64,000 nucleotides of DNA from Protula sp. h YS-2021 (Eukaryota > Annelida > Polychaeta > Sabellida > Serpulidae), in NCBI GenBank assembly GCA_949752745.1, contig OX457024.1, forward strand, positions 49,311,347-49,375,346, in the 5' to 3' direction. The notes under the pieces are model-generated. The model had not been told where the DNA came from and made no database searches. It saw nothing but the letters and a program-made list of their open reading frames with translations. This document shows, piece after piece, positions 1 to 14,200 of the stretch. Each line of letters starts with the position of its first letter. Position 1 is the stretch's first letter. The translations under genes were made by a program, and so were the position numbers.

Positions 1-140
1 CGCAATATTATTTCAGCAATTATGATCGGAACTCCTTCAAATCACCATAAGTATTTCTCCTGATCGCTTCACAAAGCTTGCATTCTATTTGCCTGTTCAT
101 TGTTGTTCTAGTTAGAAGCTGTGCAATCACAACTGGACTC

Positions 141-212
141 GCTCAGCTAGTCTGCTGCTCAGCTAGTCTGCTGCTCAGCTAGTCTGCTGCTCAGCTAGTC
201 TGCTGCTCAGCA
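141..212. repeat. 16-bp tandem repeat
   Basis: gctcagctagtctgct is repeated about 4.5 times without change. Confidence 0.92.
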
Positions 213-1327
213 ACTGCACGTGTTAGTGACTTGTCGTGAGTGGACTTTGTCAGAGTGTCGAGCAGGGACGATGTCTCGACGCCCGTCCTGCCGTCCGTCA
301 CCTTAGAAACCGTCGTCCCGAAAAAAATCCAGTAGATGTTTGCACTAGATCAAAGTCTACAGTGTCGTCATCACGAGATTTTCATGTAAAAAATGAAATA
401 CAGGACCAAGGTCGTAGTTGCTTGGTGCTGGCTCCAGCTAGTGTCTGCGTTTGCTTGTTTCGTTGTTAATACGCCATATTTTGAAATCCATTATATTCAC
501 GTACTAGATGCGTGTAAAATTCAATATAGACGGTTGCAAAATTAAAATTTTATTTATTGAACTCTTAAAAGGAACAATAGACAGGTTGATATAACGCCAA
601 GCAATGTTACCAAGTTTCAGTAAAATACAAAAAAGGTTTATAGACGGATAGAACCTACAGCTGCACCTCCGTCAGTGAATGGTCCCTGTACATTTCGTCC
701 TTTCAATATTTCATTTCAAACACAAACTAGAAAGTGGAAAATCGTCGTTTATATCGCTTACCAGTGACTGCAGCGCCACCCAGTTTTTCATTTTGGACGA
801 AATTAGGAAATTGAAATTGCTGTTTCTTGTTTTTTAATTTCCGTTTTGAAGTAAAAATAGAAAAGGGAAGATGGTGTCGATTTTTCATTCATTTGGAGTT
901 GAAATATGTAAAGGACGAAGTGTGCACAGACCGCAAACATCTCTCGTGAGTGAACAACCATTCTTGCACCAATTGTATCTTCCATTCACATCTTTTTATG
1001 CGATTCACCTTTTGGCGAATACAGACATAAAGAACACTGTTCATTACACCATGTTTTACTGTCTTTGTACAAAAAAGTTTGAATTTGAAGGCAGCTTTAA
1101 AAAATAGGCCCCAGCCTACAATTACTTCTTTTATGTTTACAACAAAATATTTGTGCGAAACTAAAACAACAGTCCGCTTGCATGTATTAATGCTGCACGC
1201 CGCAGTACAAACAAACAACAAAAACAACAAAAACAAAAATGCGGCATTCTATTCTAGAAAATGTGAAAGCTTATACTTCAACGATATGGAAGGCAATAGC
1301 CTTGCTTATATAGAACAATGAGTGATA

Positions 1328-1410
1328 AACGTTGGGCGGCCATACTGGTAGTTTTTGCGCTATAAACGGTGGGCGGCCATACTGGTAGTTTTGGTGCTAT
1401 GAACACATAG
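1328..1410. repeat. ~46-bp tandem duplication
   Basis: Two copies of gggcggccatactggtagtt with the following tttt.g.gctat(a/g)aac. Confidence 0.8.
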
Positions 1411-1494
1411 AAAAGCTGTGGGTTGTCTGAACAGGATTTTTCATACGCGCTGTGACAACGGTATCCACCCAAAACGGCGACGCCCAAAATATCA

Positions 1495-2117
1495 CAGTCT
1501 CCCGGACAACAAGGCGACGCCCAAAATGGTACCAAGTGCAACCGTGGACAAAATGGCCCAGGGGTTTTATTTTTAAGTCACTGATCTTTAAAAAGTAGAA
1601 GTTACTGGACAGGTTTGATTGAACTACCAGCGATGAACACGGATCTATTCTTCGGCATTGCGCTCTCTTTCTGGATCTCATTCACAGATGAGGATTAGCT
1701 TCCGGAGGGGCTAAATGCCCCAGACAACAATATTACATTGGTCTTTCATTTATTTGGAGTTTTTTTTTCTAATTGCATTTATTCGATTCAAGTCCCTTGC
1801 CCACAGATCCACGGATGATATTATGTGATTGCAGTTCAGAAATTTTATGCGTGATTACTCCACTAACTAATTGTTTTTTTTTTGTTTTCGTTCACAGCTT
1901 TTCAAAATCTTATTGTAGTTATTTCCCAACACAAATTCCTTTCATTTCAACATATTTCTTAGATATATCTCTTAAAATTAATTTTCAGATTTTGGTTGAA
2001 AATTGAACCTAATAAACGATCGGGGCTATTATATCGACGGTCGCACTCGGAGACGTCATGGGCATCACCTTTATGGGCGTAGCCTTTTTGGGCGTCGCCT
2101 TTTTGTCCTCGAGACTG
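1495..2117. mobile_element. foldback element of ggcgacgcccaaaa phrases
   Basis: Ends cagtctcccggacaacaagg and its near complement at 2085-2117. Phrases ggcgacgcccaaaa (left) and tgggcgtcgcc / tgggcgtagcc / tgggcatcacc (right) are iterated. About 620 bp. An extra left phrase at 1470-1492 suggests the arm may start earlier. No TSD seen. Confidence 0.62.
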
Positions 2118-2661
2118 CGGCAACACATACATAAAGAACATCTGTGTTTGATACAAGCTCATTTTGTTACGAAGCAGGCACACGTGGTAGCGTATAAAAA
2201 AAGCCCACATTTTACTCTGGAATATCAACTACAAGTACATAGTAAGAAGCAGTAAATACAGCATAAACAAACGAAATAATACAGGGGTTGCCGTGGGCGA
2301 GGAGTCGCCACCACTCTGCAAGAACCGTGCCCCACAACAGGAGCGCTTCTGTAAACGAGGCCGTTACCAGATATCTTCTCCACACAACAGCAGTTGTTGC
2401 TCAGCGAACAAGACAGTTTATTGTTTATGTGATTTCAGGAAGGATTAGTCATTGTCCCAAAACAATTTCTTTCGCGAAAGAGAAAAAATCATTAGATTGC
2501 TCTTTTATCTTTACTGTTATTATTTTGCAATTAAATACAAATGCTCAGAATCGAAAGACAAAGAATTACAAAAAAAAAGTTTAGATTTTCCCAGTTGACT
2601 CTTGTTTCACGTTTTGCTGCGGCCATGACGGGTGTGGCGGTGCTCCTCCACCCAACATCCA

Positions 2662-2931
2662 TCAGCCCTGTCCGTTGTTACTGGCAATGAGAGTCTGGTA
2701 GTCTATGGCCAAGCTGACGTCCCTCATTTGCGACAAGGTGTTGAGATAATCGAAGCTGGACTTGTGCTGCGCTGACGTCAGACTTATCTCGGAGTACAGG
2801 TGCTTGAGACCTTCAGTTCTCGCCCTCTCGCGTGTAGCTGTGGAGTTAGCTTCCGCTTTTGAAATGATGAGTCGTGAATTGGCATCAGCATTTTTACTGA
2901 TCTCTTGAGCTTTATTTTCTGTCTCTTTGAC
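2662..2931 (-). CDS. gene 1 last exon, C-terminal helix and stop
   Basis: 270 nt, acceptor gttgtattacag, 89 codons then TGA at 2662-2664. The product is almost wholly helical, with A-D-A-N-S-R-L-I-I-S-K-A-E-A, resembling the alanine/glutamate-rich tail of prohibitin/flotillin relatives. A candidate AATAAA (minus strand) lies at 2418-2423, about 240 nt after the stop. Confidence 0.83.
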   Translation of the reverse strand, partial: VKETENKAQEISKNADANSRLIISKAEANSTATRERARTEGLKHLYSEISLTSAQHKSSFDYLNTLSQMRDVSLAIDYQTLIASNNGQG

Positions 2932-5900
2932 CTGTAATACAACATGCAGTGAACGACCTTGAACTCAGTAAGCTACAACATGTTGCAGGTTAATTGAGCA
3001 ATGATCACAGTTTTATCTTATGGTATCTCCTCCATCCCAACGAGGTTGTTTCGAGTTTTGTGTAATGTGATCTAGTTCTGAGAAAGCGTAAAATCGCGCG
3101 AATATATAAAGCAAAGACAAAATATTCGTGGAGTGGGAGACAGCAAATTCCTAGGGGCGGGTAATGTCTCAGAAGATGTCGCCCCACAGCCGGAGAGGTC
3201 CTAAAGGAAGCAAGGGGTGATATCCTGCACCACCGGGCTTCATATCGTGTATTCGGTATCGTTTATTCTAATAAACCGCTTGCTCTAACACCCTGACCCG
3301 GTCGCCCGGACTATAAGCCGCGTCCTCTTAAAAATTTAAAAAAATATGTCCCGGACTATAAGCCACTCCGAACTATAAGCCTTATTGCCCATTTCTTTCT
3401 GCGCCCCTGTCACTCACAAGTACAAAGATTGTAAATAGATATTGTAGGTGAATACTACATTCCACCCAAGTGTCATTGTTTTTGTTTTAAAGTAGAATTT
3501 GGATGAGTGACATTTTCAGTTTTTGATAAAATATAATCTACCGGATTTGGAAAGCGACATATTGTTGTGTATCCCGATATCAGAAGATAGTAAATATTGA
3601 TCAAGACTGAGCGTATGACTGCTAAATGGAAGACTGGTTGTGATGTTTGTTGCGAGGGTTTAAAGTGGGCTCACTACAGTCTAAAATGGGAATACAACAA
3701 TATTTACCTTACATAGCTCAAAACCAATATAGAAACAAAGTATCTTGGCATTTCCTCTCAGATTAAAGGATCAATCAACCATGTATTTGTGCGTTATTTT
3801 TGCAAACGCTGAGGACACGTGTGTGTATATTATATGTATTGCAGGCAAGTTTTCCTGTTTATTAAGTCTGATCATTTACAAAGAGTAATCTATTAATCCT
3901 ATATATGTTATGAAACGGTTCAAATAAGCACGTTTTGGTAAGAAATTGCAATAAAAAAAAAAGATTTAAATGTTGATTTTCTTATTGTCAGTCATGTTTT
4001 TGCTTTACTAGTTCAGCGCTAGGGCCATAGTTCATGCTGTATAAATGCGTTACTGTTTTTAGATTTCAGTATGTGGTGCAACAGCATAGTCACCAAATTA
4101 GAAACCATGTACAGGGGAAATATATTTTCTAGATTCTCAGTAGGTGTGTTTACACCGCAGAACTCTTCATTTCATAAGGCCCTTCGTTCTTCCACCACTT
4201 AAGCACATAGTTCTATTTCAGAGCTACACATTTTAATTCGTTGTCGTGTTATTAATAGATTCAGCTGAAAGTCTTTAACAAAATTTGAAACATTAAAATT
4301 TTTTTTCGTCCACAAATTTTCCGTCTGCAGGATCAAAATAGGTTTCAAAATGAAAAAAGTTACAGCACTCAGTGTTTTAGTTTTTTGTTTAAAAAAATCC
4401 AAATTCCATAATGCGGTAGTCTTAAATGCACTGGCAAATTCTTATGTACCTTTGAGCTTTTCTCTGGTTTGTTTTCTGTGCAACAATGTACAAAGATAGA
4501 AGTTAGATCAAGAAAATGAAAAATAAATTCCATTCATAGGAACAACACCACAATTACTTCTATCTTCACTGCCCAGTAATAGGAAGACTATTAGCATGAC
4601 AGCTTCACATTTTTCGATAAAACTTTGAATGTTCCGGGTAGTTAATGATTAAATTGCGGCATGCTCATGCTCTTAAAGTGTTACACTAGAATCTGCATGA
4701 AATCTGTTCAATCACTTGTATGGTTTCAGAGAAATGATGTCAAAAACTAGTCGTTCATTCATGTGATCGAACGATTTCGAGACCACATGGGTGCTTTTTT
4801 CGATATTCTCAAGAATTACTTTGGGCGATTTACTTATATTTTATAGATACGAAAACAAAACTACCGGAGACACTCGAGTGTTTAAGACTGAGTTACAACA
4901 AATTACATATATTCCTTTTTTTCACCTCAGTGCCCCTCCACCTAAGCGGTTTGAAGTGGGGATGGACCAGGGCGGATAACCGAAGGTCTAAAGGTGGAGA
5001 ATGCTTGTACTCGTCAAAAAGCCTTTTACGAAATAAAACGATAGTATTTAACATTGGTCTTACCATGAATTCGGTTTCTTTTCGCACTATTTGAGCTTCC
5101 TGTTTGAATTTTTCGGCTTCGTTTTCTTCCTGCAGTACAAGTGCTCTAAGATAGCGTTCTTCAAGGTCACCAGGGATGTCAAGCTCGGCCAGTTGCAGGT
5201 AACGCACATCCGCAAACAAACCGAAGTCCTTCTCATTACACGTGTCGTAGGGTTTGCAAGATGGGAGGCACGAGTCTGATAAAAAAGCAAATATCTCAGA
5301 AAGATCTCAGAACCATTTATTGTATAAAAGTGTTTAAAGGGGTTTTAAAGACAAAAATCGGTAGAATAACTAACGAGTAAATTATGCAGCGAGCAAGGCG
5401 GGTTACACATTAAGACATCTGGAAAGGGCCCACAGAAGCTCTGCTGCAAACGAGCCAAGATGCTCAGAAATTTTCAATGTGATGCCAGAAGTCAGGCACT
5501 TGGCATTTTAACCTGAAATTAAGCAGCACGTGAACATAGTATTATTTCAATGTTTCGAAATATATATTCGCTATCTTGTCGAAAAGTTGACAAGTGTATA
5601 GGAGAACAGAACGAGGACCCCACCTCACCCCCCCCCCCCCCCAACAACCAGTCAAAGACTTGTAGTGATTGTGCAAAACCAGTGTTGAAGATGCCGTCCA
5701 GTTTGGCTCTCGTTGAAGAGTTGATGAAATAAATATTTCATTTTAGTTTATTTATATGTGGATAAACGTAGAAATATAAAAGATTATTTTTTTTTGGCAT
5801 GTAAACAGCTCTTGATATGAGGGTAATCTAAAAAACAGGGGGGGGGGGGGGTAATAAAAATTCGATTTCAGATTACTTCCGGGGTAATAAGAAATCGAAT

Positions 5901-8166
5901 TTGAATTGCCCCCCCCCCCCCCCTCCCCCCGGTAATAAGAAATCGAATTCAAGTTACCGGGGGGGGGGGGTAGCCTGAGACACCAGTTTACATTTGAACT
6001 TTTAAACGCACCCTTCTGAGGCTCTTCAAATAATCTCGATGTGTACCGCCCTTAACACATTATATATGTATCAGTTCATTGCTCGGGTGCTAGCGAGGCG
6101 ATATTGTTCACAACTGCTGTCAAGTATCAGCATTTGAAGCAATAAAGTATTTTGTTCAAAACGGTTGGCGGAAGAACTTATTTGCCCAATTTCGCAGACG
6201 GACATGACCGACGGTGAGCGACCTTGGGTTGAGGCTGTAAATAACCCGTCCATTTCCATTCAAAATTATTCTAACTTCAAGATCGAGTAAACCAAAAATT
6301 TTACTCGTTCTTAAAAGTTGCTTAGGGTCAGCCCATTCTAAGTATTAAATTTTCATCGATGTGACTTTTTGGGTTATGTTAGAAAGGTAGTATTTAATTT
6401 GCCAGCGGTTGAGCATAGAAGCGTTTGTCTCACCATCCTTGGAGCAGTCCTTTACACAGCAAGTCCCGCCCAGTCTCTCTCGTATGGCCGCATACAGTTC
6501 AGTCTCAATGCGCATGCGGTCTCGGATGTATTCTCTCGTCGCGAACAAGGTGGCCTTGCCCTGCAGCAGAAAACAAAAACAATAAGTCACTGTGTACAAG
6601 CGGTAACGACCCAGCCCTCCCCTGCACACCCGCAAAATAATTCATTTGTTGTGGATGACACAAATGTTTCGTTTTCGAGTCCACGACAGTTGATCTGACG
6701 ACAATTGATCTAGCGCTAATTGGTTTGGTGACAACCGATCTAAATGGGCAAAGTACGACAACTTATCTTAAATCCCAAAATCCTTTTTTTTTTTCTTTTT
6801 TTTTTGTAAGCCGAAGGGTTACTGACCCAAAAATGTGAGAAATGATTGTATATTTGTGTATAGCAATGGAGTCCTTTGAACTCGCTCTGTGTGCTGGGGA
6901 CTTGAATCAGCTCTGAAGTAGAAGGTAAGTGCAGGGATTACCACTCCTGTGAAAACTCATAGTGGGAGTGATCTGGTTTAAAAGAAAACTAGAGTGAATG
7001 TTTATCAAGTAACTTTTTATCGAGCCAACGAATAATGATACATTGAAAAAAGGTTCGAGAAAATAGATTATTTGTCGTAGCCATTTAGATCAATTGTCGG
7101 TGGGTCCATTTGTGGGATACCGGTGTGAAAAGGTTTCGGTGGAGGAAAATATACACGAATCACAATGACTGTGTGGATCAGAGATTTGCTTTAACAGAAT
7201 TATTAGGAGTTAGCGAAGGAAGAAAAGGGGCGGTAATGAGATACATTGTCCTTCCCATCGCGGATTTCTCTTCTTTTGAAAGAACGAGCATTTGGGGGGG
7301 GGGGGGCGGCGGAGGAGGGGGAAATCTACCACTGACAGAACGGAGAAGGCTTGCGATCATATTAACATGATTCTATTAACAAGGCTGTTGATGGACAATG
7401 CCCCAGCTCCCAAATACAAGTCAGGATTTATGGCATAGAATGCTAACCGGGTAGGTACTAATGTCCGTTACATTTAACTGAAATTTCAAGAGAGTGAGGT
7501 AGGCTGCGATTGCAACAAGAAACTGCTTTTTTGCCAATATTTCGGTCATTATTTGGAGGATCACAAAGACATAATTGCCATGTTGCCACTAATGACTGTT
7601 AACTTTAACGAGAACATCAAGACAGTGAGATTATATGTGTTGCGTCATTCAAGATTCCACATGCAAATTTTTTCCGCGAATTCTTCCCCTAATTTTTGGC
7701 GACTCACGAAAAAAGTAATAGCCAGGTAGGTGTGAAGTTGTCTGCCTTCACCAGAATTTCAAAACAGACTATTTACCTGGCATCAGTTACGATTTCGCTA
7801 AACAAAAATGTGGTTTTCTGCCCTTTTTGCGAATACCGAAAAAGTAATAGCCAGGTAGGCGCCGCTACCGTTAACCAAAATTTCAAGACAGTAATTAAGG
7901 ATAGATCCCTGGAGTCGGGAAAGATTTTACTAAGCAAGTTTGAGTTTTTTTCCTGATATTTCTGCGTGAATAACACAAGAAAAGTAAAGAGTCAGGTAGG
8001 TAAAAATGTCTGCGACCTTTAATCCAATTTTAAGAAGTTTGTTTCAATTAAGATTTCAATAATGAATATTTCCTCCAGGTTTTGGCGAATCACAAAAAAT
8101 AATTAAACAACAATACTAATATACTAATAATAATACTTATACTAATATTACTACTACTACTACTAA

Positions 8167-8200
<34 letters not shown>

Positions 8201-11200
8201 GTAGTAATAATAATAATAATAACAGCGAGGTAGGTACTAATACCCGCTGCCGTTAATCGAAATTTTAAAACTCTTAGACTATACGACTAACGTCTTAAGA
8301 CTTTGATAAGAATTCTTTTTCGCCGATATTTCCGGCCATTTTTTTTTTTTTTTTGGCAAATTACGAAGAAGATAACAGCCAGGTAAATGCTAATTATTGC
8401 TGTCTTTAAACAAAATTTCAAAACAGTGTGTCTGTTTACCCGGTACCACAAAAATTGTATTTTCATCAATAATTCCTCCGATATTTAGAGTGAACGAAAG
8501 AAATAATAGGCAGTTACTATATCAGCCAAAGTTATCCAAAATGTCTAGACATTAAGGTTATTTTTCTTGGCGTAAATTAAGAGTTTACTAAAAGAAAATA
8601 GTTCGCCACTTGTTTCCGGTAAAGTTTCGCGAATCGCGAAGAATTCATCAAGAATCAGACAGGTGATACAATTGTTCGCTGTCGTAAACAAAAATTTTAA
8701 GAAAGTAAGGCTATTTCCCTGGCCACAGTAAACACCATACTAAAACATTGTTTTTTTTCACCAATATTCTAGCCTATTTTTTGGCGAATCGTCAAAAACA
8801 GAAATTGCCAGGTGGACACCTTAGCTCCCTGAATTTCATATCATCATCAAAATTTTAGGACGTTTCAACTAAAATCCTACGAAGAGATATGTTTTTAGAA
8901 AATTGTTGTTGGTAAATATTTTTGACAATTTGCTTTAAATTTATAGCCAGGTAGGTAATGATGCCCACTCCCATTATTCAGATTTTGAGACAGTAAAATT
9001 ACATCCCCAGCGTTAGTTAAGATTTTTGTAAGAAATTGGTTTTACTCTAATATTTCCACCTTTTTATCGAATTGAGAAAAACTGTAGTAGCCAGGTAACT
9101 AACATGTACCGTTATCTTTAAGAAAAGTTCCAAGACAGTAGGGATATTTCTCTGGCCCCAGTTAAGCATTTTTTGCAAAATTTCTAGTTTTCGCCAATAT
9201 TTTGGCCATTTGTTTGGTGAATCATCAAAAGCGTAATAGCCAGTTAGGTAGTAATGCCAACTACCTTTATTTAACATTTCAAACCATTAAGGCTCTTTCC
9301 CTGGTGACAGTTAAGATTTTACGAAAAAAATTCTCCAATATTTCCGCCAGGTTTTGCAAAATCGTCAAAAAATAAACAGACAAACAAACAAAACTAGCAA
9401 AGGATGTACCTTCAAGGCGTCTATAGCGTTGTTGCGCAGCACTTCCTCATAGTGGATGTCGAAGTTTTTGTGCAACAGCTTCAGTTGATGTGGTCGCAGG
9501 AAGTATTGGAAATGGCCGGTGATAGAAACCTGAAACATGGAAGGGCATACATTTTCATCCCTTACTTACAATCCCGCCTATCTGGACACACAGCACTGGT
9601 CGTCATGCTACGAATACCTCTTCATTTTCAGAGAAACTATTTATCTAAAAAAAGGGATAGCTCGATGTACTGAGTCGTTCTGAACATGTCTCGAGCAAAC
9701 CGAACTAATTGTGTACATCTTTTGCCATGCGCACTGCCGGGGAGAAATTATCATAACGAATGATTCATTCTTTATAGCGGATAATTTATAGCAAAGCACG
9801 ACATTCTGGTGGAGAATATCGTACTGAGTTCACCTAAAAATTGCAACTTGCCTGTAGGCGATCAGCTGTGAAAACTGTTTCATGAAAATTTTCAAAATGT
9901 GCATCGGCAGGAAACACCTTGAATTTGGAGTCTGGACCAACTGCATGTCTTCCAGAAGAGTACACAGTGTCGGTGTTCACAGTACCGGAAGATTTTCGTT
10001 GTTTAAATCCCATCTGAAAAGAAAGGCACACTTTGGTTTTTAGGAATATGTTGTGTTCATTTTCAAGCATACGCCCTGCATTACGCAAGCGCAAACTACA
10101 GCGAGCAGCGGTGAGATGGGAGTAAGCGAGTGGCCCATAGGATAAATGAGATTAAGGGGATTGTATTAAAAAATACATTTTTTTCTTTATAAGTTCCAAC
10201 TGGAAAAGATTTTCCATTGAATGAAAATTCACTACTTAATCATTTTTAACTAGAACAGCAAGTAGCATCATTGCGGGTCTTACACTTACAGGTATTATTA
10301 TCCAGGACAATGTAATCGTTTTTAAAAACTAGACCGAAGTTCGCTACACGTAGCGAAATGACACCCACTTGCAATGGTATAATCTATCTGGTCAAAGACA
10401 CATTTTCAGTCTTCCCACATAATTGTCAGCTTCCGAGTTATTATCATGAACATGGACATCAAAGTAGGTATAATGTAATCCAAAATAATCAAATTCAGTT
10501 CTCTAACCGTTTTTGAGATAATGGACAACTTCCTATTTTTGACCTTGACCATGACGGAGGAGGTCAAGGTCACTGAGGTACCTCTTATATAACGTCTTTT
10601 AAGCCCAAAGGGTCGAAAATAAGCTCAAAATCGCTCTTTTTCTAACCATTTTCGAGATAATGGTCAACTTCCGGTTTTTGACCTTAACCATGACGTGGAG
10701 GTCAAGATCACCGAGGTACCTCTTATATAACGTCTTTGAGGCCCAAAGGGTCGAAAATAAGCTCAAAATCGCTCTATCTCTAACCATTTTCGAGATAATG
10801 GTCAACTTCCGGTTTTTGACCTTAACCATGACGGAGGAGGTCAAGGTCACCGAGGTACCTCTTATATAACGTCTTTGAGGCCCAAAGGGTCGAAAATAAG
10901 CTCAAAATCGCTACATCTCTAACCGTTTTCGAGATAATGGTCAACTTCCGGTTTTTGACCTTGACCATGACGGAGGAGGTCAAGGTCACCGAGGTACCTA
11001 TTATATAACATCTTTTAGGCCAAAAGGGTCGAAAATAAGCTCAAACTAGAAGCTCATTCCGCTAGCGAAATGTTAAACACTTGACAAAAATTAAAACGCA
11101 AAAATACTGGCTTCAATGGGTTATTTCTTGAATAATATATTGCAAACAACACAGCTTGAATACGTCTTATAAGCCGAGTAGTGTTTAGTTTCTGTTGAAT

Positions 11201-14200
11201 TAAGGTTTTATTGACTGATCTAGCATACACAGTGAGAGCTCGCACAAAGCTCACTGAGCAACTGTGTGTGATGTGGCTTAAATGCTGCGCATTAACTTAC
11301 AAAAAATACACTCTTTTCACATGGCGTTTTAACAAAGAAAACGAAATCAAAGACGAAAATAAAAAGTGACATGCACATGTTCAGATCAAGCTCTGCATAA
11401 GTCCCAAGTTTCATGGTCGTAGGGCCCATAGTGTAAGAGAAGAAGAAGACACAAAAAATCGGAAAAAGTGTCAAGAAGAAAAAAAAAGGACGAATTTTGC
11501 TCGCACAAATTCATATAACTCTTGCCAGCCAAAGGCTTGTCAAGTGTTAAATAGCTCTATCTCTAACCGTTTTCGAGATAATGGACAATTTGTCTCTAAC
11601 GGATGTCAATATACAAAAGTCACATGACCTTGACCTTGACACTGAATGTCGAGATTCCATCAATGTTGTTACTGCCTACTGACACCGTACACGTGTTGAA
11701 ACAAGGATTTGAGCGCTATTTTCAGCAAGTTTTCGTGATCGAATAGGTTTTTGAAAAAATAGTTTGACCTCAATTTGACCTTGACCTTGCGTTGACAGCT
11801 GTTCAAGAAACGTTACCCTTTCTATATCGGAGTTCAAAGCATAAGTGTTTATACAACAGTAACGTCTTCAATCTATCACTATTTCGTTAACTCGATCCTT
11901 CCAATGATTGTTTACTTTTTAAACCTTTTTATATAAAGTCACTGCCTCCCCCAGCCTTTGAGTTCTAATAGCTATAACTGATATTAACCCCCACCCCACC
12001 TCATTTTTCCATTTTCCCTCGATTTCCGAGGAACTATCATTCTCCTGCTTGAAATAAACATCAAATTTCGTCCGTGTCAGAAAGCAACACATCTCTCTGT
12101 GCTTTTTGCATCTCGCAATCCTCTAACATTTACACTATAATACTTAACCATTTTCTATGACTTTCTTTAATTTAAATGACACACAGACATTCCAAATACA
12201 TGTATATAAATGTGCTAATAAATATAAAAGTCCCAAAACAACTCAACTGGCTGTGCTGTGCAAAACAAATGAGTACTAGCTTACTGAACGGAGCAAAGAA
12301 CACATGAAAAGGATTAATAACATTGAAAATGTTCTCTAGCTCAAGATAGTGAGGGGAGTCGAGAAGGGCTAATAGTATGATCACACATAGAAAAAAGAGC
12401 AATTTCGTAATTTAATAACACCTACGTTTCGAAGGTTAAAATGTAATTAACGAAATGTAGCGACCTCCACAGCCATACTACCTCTAGATTACTCCACCAA
12501 CGCGGTACCGAGCGAGCTATACGTGAGCCCTGGTGTATCCAACAAGTATAGTGTATTTTGAGAGTTCTACGGTATGACGTCACTTCCCTTTGAGAGTTCT
12601 TTGGTATGACGTCACTTCCCCACAAAAGAATGTGTCAAGCGCTCATAGATATGAGAATAACAGAGGAAAGCTTTTTAACTGTTATAATGAACTGGTTCCC
12701 ATGGATGTATTTTGAATAAGTAAAATGTTATATGCATATTGACTCTGCACTGGACGGCTATGATTGGCTTGAAAATGAACCTGCATAAACTTTTTATTCA
12801 AAATGGTATTGGGTTTGTTTCTATGATAGATCATATGACGAGGGAAGAGTGTTTTTGCATAAACCATATACTTTGTATGAAGCGATCGTAGCAGTTTATA
12901 AGAAGTGGTTCTAAAAAACACAAACCCTAAAATAAACTGGCATTTTAAATTATATTGTAGAATGAAAAAATACGATTAAAATATGACTAGTATCCAAGAA
13001 TCGCATGCTGATAAACTTGGTATTTTGCTATTGATTATACCCAAGACATCATTTTCTGTGATTGTTTTAAACTGGTGTTCAGCGTACAACTAATATCAAT
13101 TTGAAGTTTTCAATTACATCAATTAAGCATTTTAAATATATATATATATGTTACAGTCAATGTTGGAAACCCGCCATTTCACGAAATGGCAAACCGTGTT
13201 GGGTAAATTCGCGTAATGCCTAAAATCTTTTGCCATTTCACGAAATAACCTAAAAGTTAGGTTATTTCACGGAATTACCTAAAAATCTTACATTTTATTT
13301 CACAAATTGGCAAACCAAGATCAGGCAAAATTGTGAAATAATCTTTTTTTGGCTCGAAATTACTTACAATCATGACAAATATTGTGTCTTTTATCTTTTA
13401 TAATTGCAATAGGATTACTTCAGTTTTCAAATACAATTAATACATCATAGTTGGTTTGTTCCTTTAATTAATACATCACAGTTGATTGCAACTGATCACA
13501 AGCTTTTAACGCGCTCATATTAATTGTAATTCATGGTAATGCACACAAGTGTTTGTGTTCTGATTTGATTTAATAGCTGTTAGGATAAATTTCAGAACAA
13601 CACACTGAACTGGGTTAAGATGATGTACTCAGGAACTAGGCACCGAGTTGCCGTTAACCTACTCTGAAAAAGAACACCCTATAACGTCTGCTTTTACCTA
13701 CTCTGGAATTAAGTCGTTTTCATGGATTGGTCATTATAAGGAAACTTTCTCCATATTGGCCCTCCGGAGAAGATATGTTTTGATATAAATATACCTGAAA
13801 TCGGGACGTTTTTATCAAATTCCTAAAAATGGGAGAATCACATGAAGACAAATACAAACAGGAGCTGTACAAAGTATTTGAACAGCACAAATCGGTCTTT
13901 ATGCCAAAAGACCAATATTACTCGACTGTGGAGGAATTAAAAGCATGAACACCGGCACAAAAAGCAGGCTTGAATATTATATTCTCAACAAGTATGAAAT
14001 TATTATTATTAATATAATTTTGGTCATTATAACTCTGATAATATTTGAAAATATCGATGTTTATTAAAGTAGAATTGGAGTATAACGTTATTGGGATATA
14101 TAACAGCTTTAATATAACTCTTAACTCGAGTTATAAAGATAAGTTATAAAGATCAGAAAAATACTACCTGTCTTAAAAATTCTGCATTTTTGTTCATGTT

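Larger units (their letters stand above)
1..1494. other. no gene recognised
   Basis: Apart from the two small tandem repeats noted, this stretch shows only short open frames without splice or protein support. Confidence 0.5.
10329..11810 (-). mobile_element. helentron-like element family 1, copy 1
   Basis: Read on the minus strand it ends with a hairpin (ttcgctacgtgtagcgaa), a few bases, then CTAG followed by T, the 3' end expected of Helitron/helentron elements. It contains about four 139-bp tandem units (about 10500-11045) with gaccttgacc motifs. It is interrupted by a family 2 element (11046-11552). Copies lie at 33330-34342 and 58769-59210. The 5' limit is approximate. Confidence 0.68.

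Noticed and set aside
10599..10869. Frames with repeated V-N-F-R-F-L-T-L on both strands
   Set aside because: Products of the 139-bp helentron minisatellite.
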